58,843 nt of DNA. Origin: Candidatus Wolfebacteria bacterium. Lineage in GTDB: Bacteria > Patescibacteriota > Minisyncoccia > Phycocordibacterales > EsbW-18. Position numbers and translations under genes: made by a program. A model generated the notes under the pieces. That model had not been told where the DNA came from. It worked only from the letters and a program-made list of their open reading frames with translations, and did no database searches. Below, in pieces: positions 40,336 through 49,733 of this stretch; position 1 is the stretch's first letter; every line of letters begins with the position of its first letter. The DNA lies in NCBI GenBank assembly GCA_022616195.1, contig JAKEFG010000001.1, positions 1 through 58,843 on the forward strand, in the 5' to 3' direction.

Positions 40336-40341
40336 GTCCAC

Positions 40342-40369
40342 ATTATACACCCAATACAATTCTTGTCAA
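40342..40369 (-). promoter_or_regulatory. Consensus sigma-70 promoter (TTGACA, 16 nt, TATAAT)
   Basis: Minus strand: TTGACA at 40364-40369 and TATAAT at 40342-40347, both exact. The same arrangement with a 16-nt spacer occurs at 56161. Confidence 0.75.
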
Positions 40370-40453
40370 GGGTTTGGGGGTGGGGTAAAAGTAAGGCTCT
40401 ACAAGGTGAGTTTTTCGCACCCTCCCGGTTTCTTTACTTTTGTTTGTTTATGT

Positions 40454-40459
40454 TACAAT
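40454..40459 (+). promoter_or_regulatory. Extended -10 for the leaderless TIR gene
   Basis: TGT-TACAAT ends 6 nt before ATG 40466. Confidence 0.5.
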
Positions 40460-40465
40460 CTCGGC

Positions 40466-41440
40466 ATGAGTATTGAGCAGAAAGGAGTGCCTGTCGGCGG
40501 CGGTTCGCCCGATGAAGCAACACGTCGGGCGGTGGACGGAGAAGGTTCAGCCTGGGAAAGAAAAAAACAGCTCGGGAATGAGATGGTAAAGCTTGGAAGA
40601 GAACTCCTCGCCGTTCTTGAAGAAGAATCCGGCACATCTGGAGAAGACAGCCGGAGATTGAGGGATTTGCTTGAACGAGTCGAAGGAATGACAAGCCCTC
40701 GTGCATTGGTAGAAATGATTGAGAACAAAAACATTTTCTTTTCGTATTCTCGTGTTGATGAAGGGATGGTGACCGCATTGCGCAGGAGGTTGGAAAGTTG
40801 GGGAGCAAATCCGTTTCAGGATACGAGTGGAAGCCGGGGAATTAGTTTGGGAGCGGAGCCTAAAGTGGTACGGTCTAGTCCGTACGGGGACATTGTGCGG
40901 CAGGGCGGGCTTGCTTTTCGGAGACCGCCTGCTCTTGGATTTGAACCCAAGCGTACACGCGGGGGCAATCGTGGTGAAGCCGAAATAGATAAGGACGCAG
41001 TAAAAGAAGAGGATGAGGGGATAAGCCGAGGCATTCCTTTAGGTGTTGCATGGAAACCTGCCATCGAGAATGAACTTGCCAAAGGGAATCACGGAATCGC
41101 GGTTCTCTCGAAGAGGGGTCTTGAGAAATTTGATCAGGTGGCGGCGGAGCTTGAAGGAATGCGAAAGCGAGGGGATGTCATACTTCCGGTGTGGGTCGGC
41201 GAAAGTCGAGAGGTACGATCTAAGTTAGAGGAGTGGAAGCGTACTGGCGGAGAGGACGAAAGAGCCGCAGCGGCATTTCTTCTCGGTCTGAATGCGACAC
41301 TGGCAAAGCCGGGGGATTTCAGTGATGACGGAGGAAAACTTGACGCTCTCGGAGAAAAAATTTTGGTCACCTTGAGCGATTTGGAGCGTCGGAAGAAAGA
41401 GGAGGAAGCGGCAAGTCGCAAGCCCGGACTTGGCGGGTAA
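40466..41440 (+). CDS. TIR-domain protein with a large internal insertion
   Basis: 324 aa from ATG 40466 (MSIEQKGVPVGGGSPDEATR), chosen by the extended -10 just upstream. A helical N-terminus (about 20-85) leads into a TIR fold. The first half is NIFFSYSRVDEGMVTALRRR and LESWGANPFQD (about 88-120). The second half is AWKPAIENELAKGNHGIAVL then VILPVWVGES (about 192-255). The two halves are separated by about 70 polar residues not normal for TIR. The Glu in PAIENEL is a candidate NADase catalytic residue. Bacterial TIR proteins serve in defence by NAD depletion, or as effectors. No partner such as a short Argonaute or Thoeris ThsA is adjacent. Confidence 0.75.
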   Translation: MSIEQKGVPVGGGSPDEATRRAVDGEGSAWERKKQLGNEMVKLGRELLAVLEEESGTSGEDSRRLRDLLERVEGMTSPRALVEMIENKNIFFSYSRVDEGMVTALRRRLESWGANPFQDTSGSRGISLGAEPKVVRSSPYGDIVRQGGLAFRRPPALGFEPKRTRGGNRGEAEIDKDAVKEEDEGISRGIPLGVAWKPAIENELAKGNHGIAVLSKRGLEKFDQVAAELEGMRKRGDVILPVWVGESREVRSKLEEWKRTGGEDERAAAAFLLGLNATLAKPGDFSDDGGKLDALGEKILVTLSDLERRKKEEEAASRKPGLGG

Positions 41441-41481
41441 GGACAGTATGGTGTCGCTTTCGGGATTTGTATAAATATCCC

Positions 41482-42813
41482 TTACCCCTCAAAACGACTC
41501 ACACTCATGCGGTTGAAGAGTTCTTTCAGGGTCTCGGGGTTGGTGGTGATGATAATGAGGTTCTGTCGCGGGAAGGAGTAGAGCATGCGGATGTCACCTG
41601 CTTTGTTCTGAAGTACCCGCGCGTTGCGGTTGACGATGAGTACATCTTTGAATACATATGGTCCGCTCTCCACCTCAGCGTTCTCAGGAACCGTGTTTGT
41701 CACGGTCTCTTCGGACCCCGAGGTGTCGTCCCCGATTGCTGGTGTGGCGGTTGCCGTAGGCAACCTGTCTCTAACGGGATGAACAAGAAAGGGCAAGTCG
41801 TCTGCCATGAACGGCTCCCACCGCAAAAGTCCCGCGAAGGCGTTTTCGAAGAACGACACGGTAAGAATAAGAAACGGCTCGCTCATCCCCGCAGGAAGTC
41901 GGTGTATACCCACCATGTACTCCGGTTCAACGGAACGCAGGAATGCCGCGTCAATGTGTGTAGCGAAGAGGTTTAAAAATTCGCGCGGGCCGACTGGCGT
42001 GCTCTCTGTACTATTGTCAGCAAGCGTCGCGATGCGTGTTGGGCGTATCACTGTTACTTCGCCTGTGTCACCGGGAAGCGAGTCACGGAGTACTTCCAAG
42101 GTACCCAGAAGCTCGGAGCGAGTGAGGTTGGTAATGTCAAAGTCTGTTTCGTTGTCGGCCGGGACGAGTGTGTCAGTAATCGTTGGCGCATGCAATACCC
42201 CCTGCATTGGCTGGAGCACATAGAGGTAGCCAATGATACCCGTGCCCGCAAGTACCAACACAACACCCAAAACAACAAGGAAAACAGAGAGACCGGAATG
42301 TTTTTCTTCGCCCGCCTCCACGCCCACCCGTTCCTCACCACCCTCTTCTCGCCGTTGCTGTTCGGCGATTGCGATGTCGGCAATTGAGGTCTGGCGGCTC
42401 CGCACCGCGTCGGCGACGTCGCCGTAATAGGTACGTATGGAACTTTCCCGCCCGTGCTTGAGCGCCGCTGATTTGTCGTCGGCCTCGTCCAGGTCAAGTA
42501 TTTCGGACTCGGCCGGTTTGTCCGGAACCGTTTTTTTGGTCTTGTCTGGAAGTGGTGTGTGCTTCGTTTCTGGCTTGGGAGAAGTCATCGGTTTTTCCAG
42601 CGATGATTCAGAGGAAATACTGGTTGCTTGTGCTTTGGGCCGTATCGGCACCTCACCGCCTACGGCAGGCGTCTGCGCCATGAGTTCTTCTATTTCCTGC
42701 TGCAACAGGCGCTCTCCTGGCGGAGTAATACCTTCGTCAGGCACGTTGTTCTTAGAAGCGCCGCGGCCCACTGCGTCGGGGACGATGTTCTCCTCGTTCG
42801 GGTCGTGGTCCAT
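41482..42813 (-). CDS. Single-pass membrane protein with acidic cytoplasmic region, unknown
   Basis: 443 aa. The first 170 residues are charged and disordered. One membrane segment follows (LSVFLVVLGVVLVLAGTGII, about 173-195), then an alpha/beta extracytoplasmic domain with LRWEPFMADDLPFLVHPVRD and VFKDVLIVNRNARVLQNKAG. No family recognised; such proteins recur next to pnp in Parcubacteria as far as I recall. The ATG used overlaps the end of pnp by 62 nt in another frame; an internal Met at residue 45 would remove the overlap. Confidence 0.65.
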   Translation of the reverse strand: MDHDPNEENIVPDAVGRGASKNNVPDEGITPPGERLLQQEIEELMAQTPAVGGEVPIRPKAQATSISSESSLEKPMTSPKPETKHTPLPDKTKKTVPDKPAESEILDLDEADDKSAALKHGRESSIRTYYGDVADAVRSRQTSIADIAIAEQQRREEGGEERVGVEAGEEKHSGLSVFLVVLGVVLVLAGTGIIGYLYVLQPMQGVLHAPTITDTLVPADNETDFDITNLTRSELLGTLEVLRDSLPGDTGEVTVIRPTRIATLADNSTESTPVGPREFLNLFATHIDAAFLRSVEPEYMVGIHRLPAGMSEPFLILTVSFFENAFAGLLRWEPFMADDLPFLVHPVRDRLPTATATPAIGDDTSGSEETVTNTVPENAEVESGPYVFKDVLIVNRNARVLQNKAGDIRMLYSFPRQNLIIITTNPETLKELFNRMSVSRFEG

Positions 42814-44980
42814 AGTTTTGTTGTCCTGGGGGTGCTGGCGTCACACCTTTGCGTGACGCGAATTCCGGGTCAGCATCCTTGATGGATAGGTTTATTCTAC
42901 CGTGTTCGTCTATTTCTTTCACTATCACCGGGACTGTTTCGCCCACCGCGACAACGTCGGTTACCGCATTCACGCGGAACGGGGCGAGCTCGGATATGTG
43001 CACCATTCCCTCGCTGTCAAAACCGTTCCCCAAGGGACTTGCGCTTCCCAGGCGCACGAACGCACCGAAGTCAAGAATGCGCGTTACTTCACCCTGAAAC
43101 CGATCGCCACGCTGATGTTCGTGGGTTATCTGCTCAATGAGCTCTTTGGCGCGCGCCGTGCCGCCGTTACCGTTCTTGCCCGTGATATACACGGTCCCGT
43201 CGTCCTCGATATCAATTTCCGTTCCCGTGAGATCTTTGATGGCGTTCACGGTCTTGCCGCCGCCGCCGATGACGAGCCCTATCTTCGTTGGGTTGATTTT
43301 GATCACCTCAATGCGTGGTGCGCGCGGCGAAAGTTCGGCGCGCGGCGCGGGAATTGCATCAGTGATAACCTTTAGGATCTTCAGCCGTGCCACACGTGCT
43401 GCCCCAAGTGCTTCCGCGAGAATTGCTACGGGCACACCTGCCACTTTAATATCCATCTGCATCGCAGTAATGCCACGTAGGGTTCCGGCAACCTTAAGGT
43501 CCATGTCACCATGGTGGTCTTCCGGACCCTGAATATCGGTGAGCACTCTATAGTTCTTTTCGTCCCGCATCATGAGTCCCATGGCAATGCCGGCAACCGG
43601 CGCGGTAATGGGAACCCCGGCATCCATGAGCGCGAGTGTCGAGCCGCAGACGCTTCCCATGGAGGTGGAGCCGTTTGAGGCGAACGCTTCGGAAACGATG
43701 CGAATCGTGTATGGAAACATTTCAACAGAAGGGATGACTGCCTTCAGTGCCTTTTCAGCGAGCGCGCCGTGTCCTATCATTCGTCGATTGAATCCGCCGA
43801 TGCGCCCGGTCTCTCCGGTTGAGAACGGCGGGAAGTTGTAGTGGTGCATGAAGCGCTTCTTTCCCTGTATCTCCATGCCGTCAATGATGAGTGAGTCCTG
43901 TGGGCCGCCTAAGGTAAGTGCGGAGAAAATGTGCGTGCCGCCGCGGTAGAAAATGCCCGAGCCGTGGAGCATTTCGGAAATACCCCCGGGTTGTGCGAAG
44001 AGCGGGCGGAGTTCATCAAACGCTCTGCCGTCAACACGCTCATTCCGCTCAAGCGCCCCGCGATGCACCGCCTCGTCAATCGCGCTCTGGAGAAGCGCCG
44101 CGGCAAGGGACGGGTTTTCATCGGGGAGCTTTTCGCGAACAAGGGCATTCCACTTCTCGCCGAGTTCCCGAATGGCGTCTTTTCCCGGCGCTCTGGTAAA
44201 TATTGCCTCGTCAATCTGCGGACGAGCCTCGCTCTCAAAGAGCGCCTGCGTTTCGTCGGAAACAGTTTCAATGGAGATGTCGCGCTTGGATACCTTTCTG
44301 TCGGCGATGATGCCCTCCTGAAACTTTTGGAGATTCGCGAGCTCTCCCACCGCAGTTTCAAGCCCGAGGGTGACAACATTCTCCTCCGCCTCATTTGCGC
44401 CGGTTTCAATCATAGTGATGAGTCCCTCGCGTCCGCAGACAAGGAGGTCAATCTCATTCCCGGTGTTCTCGCGAGAGGCATAGTCGGGGTTTATCACCCA
44501 CGCCGACTCTCCTTTGTGTCTGCCGACGCGCACCGCCGAAACAGGGCCGTCCCACGGAATGTCGGAGGTCGCGAGCGCTAAGGACGCGGCGTTCACCGCA
44601 AGTGTATCGGGGTCGTCCTCCCCGACGGAGAGCACGGTGATGACCACCTGCACTTCGTTCCTGATGTCGTGGTTGAATAGCGGACGGATGGTGCGGTCTA
44701 CTGCACGACCGGAGAGCACTGCTTCGTCTGACGGCCTCCCCTCGCGTCGCATAAAGCGCGACCCGAGGATTTGCCCCGCCGCGTAGAAACGCTCCTCGTA
44801 CTCAACCGTGAGCGGAAAGTAATCAAGCCCCTCGCGCCGGCCTCCCATGACGGCGGTCGCAAGGACGACCGTATTGCCGTAGCGAAGCATGACCGAGCCG
44901 TTCGCCTGGTCCGCGAGGTCAGTGAATGTTGCTGTGAGTGTCTTACCGCCGATTTCGGTGGAGTATTCTTTTGTATGCAT
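42752..44980 (-). CDS. pnp: Polyribonucleotide nucleotidyltransferase (PNPase)
   Basis: 742 aa from ATG 44980 (MHTKEYSTEIGGKTLTATFT). PNPase is a trimeric 3'-5' phosphorolytic exoribonuclease central to mRNA decay. Two RNase PH domains (about 1-210 and 300-540) flank a helical domain; the second has GSVCGSTLALMDAGVPI and the DIQGPEDHHGDMDLKVAG active-site block. A KH domain (INPTKIGLVIGGGGKTVNAI) and an S1 domain (GDRFQGEVTRILDFGAFVRL) bind RNA. The C-terminal tail is Arg/Pro/Gly-rich. It is separated from the upstream NYN gene by a strong terminator and has its own promoter and leader. Confidence 0.96.
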   Translation of the reverse strand: MHTKEYSTEIGGKTLTATFTDLADQANGSVMLRYGNTVVLATAVMGGRREGLDYFPLTVEYEERFYAAGQILGSRFMRREGRPSDEAVLSGRAVDRTIRPLFNHDIRNEVQVVITVLSVGEDDPDTLAVNAASLALATSDIPWDGPVSAVRVGRHKGESAWVINPDYASRENTGNEIDLLVCGREGLITMIETGANEAEENVVTLGLETAVGELANLQKFQEGIIADRKVSKRDISIETVSDETQALFESEARPQIDEAIFTRAPGKDAIRELGEKWNALVREKLPDENPSLAAALLQSAIDEAVHRGALERNERVDGRAFDELRPLFAQPGGISEMLHGSGIFYRGGTHIFSALTLGGPQDSLIIDGMEIQGKKRFMHHYNFPPFSTGETGRIGGFNRRMIGHGALAEKALKAVIPSVEMFPYTIRIVSEAFASNGSTSMGSVCGSTLALMDAGVPITAPVAGIAMGLMMRDEKNYRVLTDIQGPEDHHGDMDLKVAGTLRGITAMQMDIKVAGVPVAILAEALGAARVARLKILKVITDAIPAPRAELSPRAPRIEVIKINPTKIGLVIGGGGKTVNAIKDLTGTEIDIEDDGTVYITGKNGNGGTARAKELIEQITHEHQRGDRFQGEVTRILDFGAFVRLGSASPLGNGFDSEGMVHISELAPFRVNAVTDVVAVGETVPVIVKEIDEHGRINLSIKDADPEFASRKGVTPAPPGQQNYGPRPERGEHRPRRSGPRRF

Positions 44981-45043
44981 GTGTGAGTACCTTGCCCACA
45001 CAGGAGAAGTCAGAAATGAGAATGCGGGAGGTTACGCTCACAC
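44981..45043 (-). promoter_or_regulatory. Hairpin in the pnp leader next to the start codon
   Basis: GTGTGAG at 44981-44987 pairs with CTCACAC at 45037-45043, placing a stem directly against the pnp ATG. PNPase genes in other bacteria are autoregulated through a leader stem, so an analogous role is plausible. Confidence 0.4.
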
Positions 45044-45110
45044 CCTCTCATCTCTAACCTCTGAGGTCTGTATGGGTCTTAGGATAGTTATCCTGAGTCG
45101 TAATGTGTTC

Positions 45111-45116
45111 AATATA
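45111..45116 (-). promoter_or_regulatory. Extended -10 for pnp
   Basis: Minus-strand TGC-TATATT; transcription would start near 45104 and give a leader of about 125 nt. Confidence 0.4.
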
Positions 45117-45160
45117 GCAGGTTTTAGTGTTATGGAAAAGTTTTCTAAGCCGAATCATCA

Positions 45161-45216
45161 AAAAACACCGGAAATAGAGTGTCCGAATGGGAGGACACTC
45201 TATTTCCGGTGTTTTT
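45161..45216. terminator. Strong terminator between the NYN gene and pnp
   Basis: A perfect 24-bp stem (arm begins AAAAACACCGGAAATAGAGT) with an 8-nt loop and flanking A/T runs. It ends the rpsO/NYN transcript on the minus strand. Confidence 0.9.
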
Positions 45217-45233
45217 TGGGTGCACTTTGACCA

Positions 45234-45776
45234 CTAGCCTCGTCCTGGAATCCAGCTGCGTCCGGTTTTCGGAATGAGAAACTTTTTGGGGTCATCGTCC
45301 ATATCGATAAAGTCGTCCGCAGCCTCCTTGAGACGCGCCGATGACGATTTGCCGAAGGCAATCACCTCTACTTGGCACCCGTGGTTCATCTGAATGTACT
45401 CAACCAATGGTACATAGTCGCCGTCGCCCGACGCAATCACCACTGCGTCAAGCTTAGACGCGAGCGTGATGGCATCAACCGCGAGCCCAACGTCCCAGTC
45501 GGCTTTCTTGGCACCACCTGCGAATATCTGCAGGTCTTTTACTTTCGTTTCAATGCCGAGTTTTCCGAGCGCCTCAAAGAATGCCTTTTCCTCGCCCGAC
45601 TCGGTCGCGATGACGTATGCAACTGCGCGAATGAGCTGACGGTCACCGACCGCCGCCTTGAGCACTTCTTTGAAATTCACCCGAGAACCGTTGTAGATGT
45701 TTTTGGCGCTGTGGTAGAGATTCTGCGTGTCAATGAAGACCGCAACTCGCTGCGCCTTATGCTTTATAACACTCAT
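45234..45776 (-). CDS. NYN-domain (LabA/DUF88) RNase-like protein
   Basis: 180 aa. The PIN-like NYN fold is shown by RVAVFIDTQNLYHSAKNIYN near the start, the acidic KADWDVGLAVDAITLASKLD (about 90-110) and VVIASGDGDYVPLVEYIQMN (about 112-131). These supply the conserved Asp residues for metal-dependent RNA cleavage. It lies between rpsO and pnp, in place of the usual direct rpsO-pnp link, so an RNA-processing role fits its context. Substrate unknown. Confidence 0.88.
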   Translation of the reverse strand: MSVIKHKAQRVAVFIDTQNLYHSAKNIYNGSRVNFKEVLKAAVGDRQLIRAVAYVIATESGEEKAFFEALGKLGIETKVKDLQIFAGGAKKADWDVGLAVDAITLASKLDAVVIASGDGDYVPLVEYIQMNHGCQVEVIAFGKSSSARLKEAADDFIDMDDDPKKFLIPKTGRSWIPGRG

Positions 45777-45853
45777 ATGGAAATGAAAAAATCAAACATT
45801 AAAAATAAAAGAACAATCTTAAAAACTAGGAACTCAAGATTACTGTTAAAGAA

Positions 45854-46114
45854 CTACTCTTTTACTTTTTTTGCAGCTTCCTCGTAGCGTGAGGGGGATT
45901 TCTTTTTAAGATAGTTCAAATGCGTGCGGCGTTTTGACACCATGCCGAGCAGACCACGTCGAGAGTGTTTGTCCTTACGATTTCGTTTCAGGTGCGTGGC
46001 GAGCTCTTTGATTTTTCTGCTCAAGAGCGATATCTGTACTTCGGGAGAGCCGGTGTCGGTCTCGTGCGTCTGTGACTCCTTGATGAGTTGTTGCTTGTCG
46101 TCTTTTTTCAGCAT
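45854..46114 (-). CDS. rpsO: 30S ribosomal protein S15
   Basis: 86 aa from ATG 46114 ([20 protein letters not shown]); the track's 221-aa frame runs upstream into the PAP2 gene and is not used. The S15 hallmarks are [20 protein letters not shown] and [21 protein letters not shown]15 is a primary 16S rRNA binder in the platform of the small subunit. pnp lies downstream, as in many bacteria, with the NYN gene in between. Confidence 0.96.
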   Translation of the reverse strand: MLKKDDKQQLIKESQTHETDTGSPEVQISLLSRKIKELATHLKRNRKDKHSRRGLLGMVSKRRTHLNYLKKKSPSRYEEAAKKVKE

Positions 46115-46187
46115 GTTCTTGGTACGGAGTAGTATAGCAAATTTTGATGATATGCAAAAAACGGTGGGATGTCGATTACGCACACGG

Positions 46188-46880
46188 TCAATCCTTCTTG
46201 GAAAACATTTCCGACACCCCTCTCCCAAAACGCTCCCCGCGAACGATAAGCCCCCGCCCCTTTTGAGCAAGAAGGATGCAGAGTGTAAGCCAAAAGACAC
46301 CGACCGCAACCCCCGCAAGAACATCAGAGAGCCAGTGAGCGCCAAGGTAGACACGGCTTCCCGCGACGGCGAGCGCGCCCAGTATACAGAGCCCGGTGTA
46401 CAGCGTGTGCAGGAAAGGGCGTGGCCGTGAAGAGGCCAGCACATAAATGAGGACGCCAAAGATAATGGTTGCCGCGATAGTATGTCCGCTCGGAAAGCTC
46501 CAGACGCTCGATACGTCAACGAGAGCGACGGGCGGGCGCGGTGCCCGGAGCGCGGTTTTGGTTACGAATTCGGTGAGGTAACCGAGGGCGGATGCCCCAA
46601 GGAGTACAAACACCGCGCCCGCCCTACGGCGCCACAGGAGGACAATCGCGAGAAGCGCGAGAGTGGGAATAATGGCAAACCACGAGAAAAGATGAGTTAC
46701 TATCGTTGCGGCGAGAATCCACGCCGGTTGCCAGAGCTCCCGAACACGTTCGTACACCTCTATGTCAAAGAGGCGCGTGTGTTCTCCCGACACGGCGACG
46801 AGTAGTACGAGAAAGAGGATAAGAGAGGTAAGGTTAAAGAGAAGGATGCAGAGGCGGTGTCTGTGTACGTGCACTGACAT
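46188..46880 (-). CDS. PAP2-family membrane phosphatase
   Basis: 230 aa with about five or six membrane segments. The three PAP2 motifs are present: [10 protein letters not shown] (KxxxxxxRP), SFPSGHT (PSGH) and [13 protein letters not shown] (SRxxxxxHxxxD). Enzymes of this type dephosphorylate undecaprenyl diphosphate (BcrC/PgpB-like) or other lipid phosphates at the outer membrane face, recycling the carrier for wall synthesis. Undecaprenyl diphosphate is the likeliest substrate given the wall-building genes here. Minus-strand TGC-TACACT near 46904-46909 is a likely promoter. Confidence 0.88.
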   Translation of the reverse strand: MSVHVHRHRLCILLFNLTSLILFLVLLVAVSGEHTRLFDIEVYERVRELWQPAWILAATIVTHLFSWFAIIPTLALLAIVLLWRRRAGAVFVLLGASALGYLTEFVTKTALRAPRPPVALVDVSSVWSFPSGHTIAATIIFGVLIYVLASSRPRPFLHTLYTGLCILGALAVAGSRVYLGAHWLSDVLAGVAVGVFWLTLCILLAQKGRGLIVRGERFGRGVSEMFSKKD

Positions 46881-47011
46881 GTTTTGTTCGGCGCATTGTT
46901 ACTGTTGTGTAGTGTAGCACCCTTACCATAACACGCGTCCAAGAGGTATAATATTGTGCGACCCTACGTGTTATGTTGTTTTATGTTGTAAAGAAAGGTT
47001 AGGCAGAAACC

Positions 47012-47917
47012 ATGGAGCTCCAACGACTCAAACGGGAATTTCTCGAATACCTTGAAGTTGAAAAAGGACGGAGTTTGAAAACGGTCGCGAACTACGAGCG
47101 GTATTTGAATCGTTTTCTTGGAGAGAGCGGTGTGTTATTTCCAGGTGACATTACTGATGAGACGGTCCGTCGCTTCCGCCTCTGGCTTAACCGGCAGAGC
47201 GATGGCAAGGGCGGCACACTCAAGAAGAAAACCCAAAACTACTACTTGATTGCGCTTCGTGCGTTTCTCAAATATCTCGCGCGGCGGAGCATTCCCTCAC
47301 TTCCTCCAGAGCGTATAGAACTTGCCAAGTCACCGGAACGCTCGCTTGACCTCATATCGGCAGATGAGCTTGGGCGGCTCCTCAAAGCACCCCAAGGAAG
47401 CGATCTCAAGTCGCTCCGTGACCGAGCGCTTCTTGAACTTTTGTTTTCAACTGGCATGCGCGTGTCGGAGCTTTGCTCACTTAATCGCGATCTTGATCTT
47501 GGAAGGGACGAGCTTTCCATCCGCGGCAAGGGCGAGAAAGTGCGCGTGGTATTTCTCTCTTCTGCCGCCAAAAACACCGTCAAGACATATCTGGCGAAAC
47601 GGAGCGACATGGACGAGGCGCTCTTTGTTCGACTTGGGAGGGGTGTTCCTAAAGAGGGGTCACTTCGCCTCACTCCCCGCTCGGTGGAGCGCATCGTGAA
47701 GCACTACGCGGTGAAGGCGGGCATTACTCGCAAAGTGACGCCGCACATCATCCGTCACTCGTTTGCTACCGATTTGCTGGAGAACGGCGCCGATTTGCGA
47801 AGCGTGCAGGCGCTGTTGGGGCATGCCAACATCGCGACCACCCAGGTCTATACCCACGTAACCGACAAACATCTCCGGGAGGTGCATAAAGCTTTCCACA
47901 ACAGGCGGTGCGGATAG
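47012..47917 (+). CDS. xerD: Tyrosine recombinase of the XerC/XerD family
   Basis: 301 aa, the length of XerC/D. The N-terminal SAM-like domain (FLEYLEVEKGRSLKTVANYE) is followed by the catalytic domain with Arg I in STGMRVSELCSL, Lys in GKGEKVRVVFL, HxxR in TPHIIRHSFAT, the second His in LLGHANIATTQ and the Tyr nucleophile in VYTHV. It would resolve chromosome dimers at dif; an integrase role is possible because CPR often have a single Xer. TATAAT at 46950 likely drives it. No dif-like site was identified. Confidence 0.85.
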   Translation: MELQRLKREFLEYLEVEKGRSLKTVANYERYLNRFLGESGVLFPGDITDETVRRFRLWLNRQSDGKGGTLKKKTQNYYLIALRAFLKYLARRSIPSLPPERIELAKSPERSLDLISADELGRLLKAPQGSDLKSLRDRALLELLFSTGMRVSELCSLNRDLDLGRDELSIRGKGEKVRVVFLSSAAKNTVKTYLAKRSDMDEALFVRLGRGVPKEGSLRLTPRSVERIVKHYAVKAGITRKVTPHIIRHSFATDLLENGADLRSVQALLGHANIATTQVYTHVTDKHLREVHKAFHNRRCG

Positions 47918-47994
47918 TGTTGTATGGGGGTATACTGTGCGTAAGGGTTTTTACATCATTACCCATCGATTTCCATACTATAAGTATGAACAGT

Positions 47995-49716
47995 ATGAAC
48001 ACTCGTCTTACCTTTTCTCTACTTGTTGCGGTGCTCTTTGTGGCACCGGCATATATATTAGTACCAGGGGCTCTTGCGCAGACCTGTTTTCCTCCGCCCC
48101 CAGACAATATTTCAATTCAGGCGCAAGGTGCGACGAATAACTATGGTGTAAGTGGCAGAAGCATCTCAATGACTCAGGGTGTCTCATTCAGTGCTAATAT
48201 CCAGACGCTTGGTATTAGTGGCCCGCTCTCTATCAGCGTCACCGGACTACCGCCCGGGGTTACCCAGAAAGCGAATCCGCTCTATCCGCTCGGGGGTCCG
48301 ATATTCTCCGGTACTCCGACGCAAACAGGTACGTATTCTACGCTTATCACACTTGAGAATGACTGCGGCGATGGCTCATATACTGTTCCATTTGTTGTGA
48401 GTACACCAACGGGCGGTGGTGCACCACCCACACCTACACCCACGCCCCCAACTGGAGGAACACCGTCAGGACAAAGCGGCGTCCCAGGTCAGCTCCTCCG
48501 AACACTTCTTGAGCAGCCGCTCTGTGCTTTTAAAATCTGCGCAAATGATGAGCCGCTCCTTCTGACGGGACGATACAGCCCGAGCGGACACTTTGTTGTT
48601 TCCGGACATGTAACCGTGGAGGGCCGTCAGGGCGTTTGGGCGTTTGCGGAAAATGGGAATTCGGCGGGGATTGGCAACTTGGCGCGGGATGTCGGGGTTA
48701 CGTTTGTGGATGTTCACAATCAGGGCATACGGCCGATGTTGGAGTTTAATGGGAGTTCGGGGTTTGTTCACTCTGTAAGGCCTTCCAGTCCGGCTCTCTC
48801 CTACTATGAATTTTCTGGAGGGAAACTTGCGCATCGTTCGCGTGTTGTAGATATACTTGATCAATCTGGGAATTCACTGTCGCACGACAGCGATTTTGCG
48901 GTTGCAAACGGCTATGTGGCGTTACGATACCGTACCCCACCTAATGAGCTTGTGGTATATCGCCTTCCCGATCTCATCGAAGTAAGCAGCCACTCGTCTT
49001 CGCTCGTGCCGATGATGGGCGTTGGCAATTTCATCGTTGCGGCCGCGAATAATGCCGCGAGCGCACAGGTAGGGCTCTATCGGATGGAGAGCAGTGGCGA
49101 GATAGTGTTTGTGCAGAATCTTTCGGAACTCACGCGATTTTCTGCGTTGGTTAATGATGTTGATGACAGCAGCAGCCCGCGACGTGTTCACTTTCTTGAT
49201 TATCGGTTTGTCGGATCGCCGGCCGTAGATTTAATTACCTATAGTGTAAGCACGGCGGGATTTGATTTCGTCGGAAGGCAGACAATTCAGTTTCCCCCAG
49301 AGTTTGTCACATCGGCAGGAACGGGGGGAAGAGGGTTCCATCCCTTCGCGGTGAGCGGTGGCACGATGGCATTTGCAATGTGTGAGAGAAACCGAACCGT
49401 ATCAAACGGAACCTGCGGAGCAGGTGTGTACATCAACGGCAATTACGCAGGCCTTGTTCCTGCCCCATCATTTACCGATTCGGTGGAGGGCGAGTATGGC
49501 CGCGGCCAGGCGGTCCTTGGCGTGGACATCGCGCCCTCCGGCAGGATGGTTGTGGTGAATAGATTTGGCGCCCAGCTTTGGCAGGTTGGCGCGAGCACCC
49601 CCGTTCCCGGTACAGGAGTCCCTGGCGCTCCCGGCACGGGTATTGACGTGAGTGTCTATCTTGATATTGCGCGGCAGTACATTGAGGTACTCAAACTGTT
49701 CTTCAACGCGCGGTAG
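47995..49716 (+). CDS. Secreted protein with putative-Ig domain and beta-propeller-like region
   Basis: 573 aa from ATG 47995 (MNTRLTFSLLVAVLFVAPAY); the track start overlaps xerD and is rejected, and a -10-like TATAAG lies 10 nt before this ATG. A signal peptide precedes an Ig-like He_PIG repeat with the signature VTGLPPGVTQ and FSGTPTQTGTYS. A Pro/Thr linker follows (about 145-165). The remainder is beta-rich with repeated GNFIVAAANN, GYVALRYRTPP and GTMAFAMCERN strands, suggesting a propeller. The C-terminus has a helical stretch. Probably a surface protein; function unknown. Confidence 0.7.
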   Translation: MNTRLTFSLLVAVLFVAPAYILVPGALAQTCFPPPPDNISIQAQGATNNYGVSGRSISMTQGVSFSANIQTLGISGPLSISVTGLPPGVTQKANPLYPLGGPIFSGTPTQTGTYSTLITLENDCGDGSYTVPFVVSTPTGGGAPPTPTPTPPTGGTPSGQSGVPGQLLRTLLEQPLCAFKICANDEPLLLTGRYSPSGHFVVSGHVTVEGRQGVWAFAENGNSAGIGNLARDVGVTFVDVHNQGIRPMLEFNGSSGFVHSVRPSSPALSYYEFSGGKLAHRSRVVDILDQSGNSLSHDSDFAVANGYVALRYRTPPNELVVYRLPDLIEVSSHSSSLVPMMGVGNFIVAAANNAASAQVGLYRMESSGEIVFVQNLSELTRFSALVNDVDDSSSPRRVHFLDYRFVGSPAVDLITYSVSTAGFDFVGRQTIQFPPEFVTSAGTGGRGFHPFAVSGGTMAFAMCERNRTVSNGTCGAGVYINGNYAGLVPAPSFTDSVEGEYGRGQAVLGVDIAPSGRMVVVNRFGAQLWQVGASTPVPGTGVPGAPGTGIDVSVYLDIARQYIEVLKLFFNAR

Positions 49717-49733
49717 TGGTGGTTTATTCGGGT

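Noticed and set aside
40466-41440. Thoeris or short-Argonaute defence system
   Set aside because: No ThsA, Sir2/SLOG or Argonaute gene lies beside the TIR gene; the divergent neighbour is unrelated.
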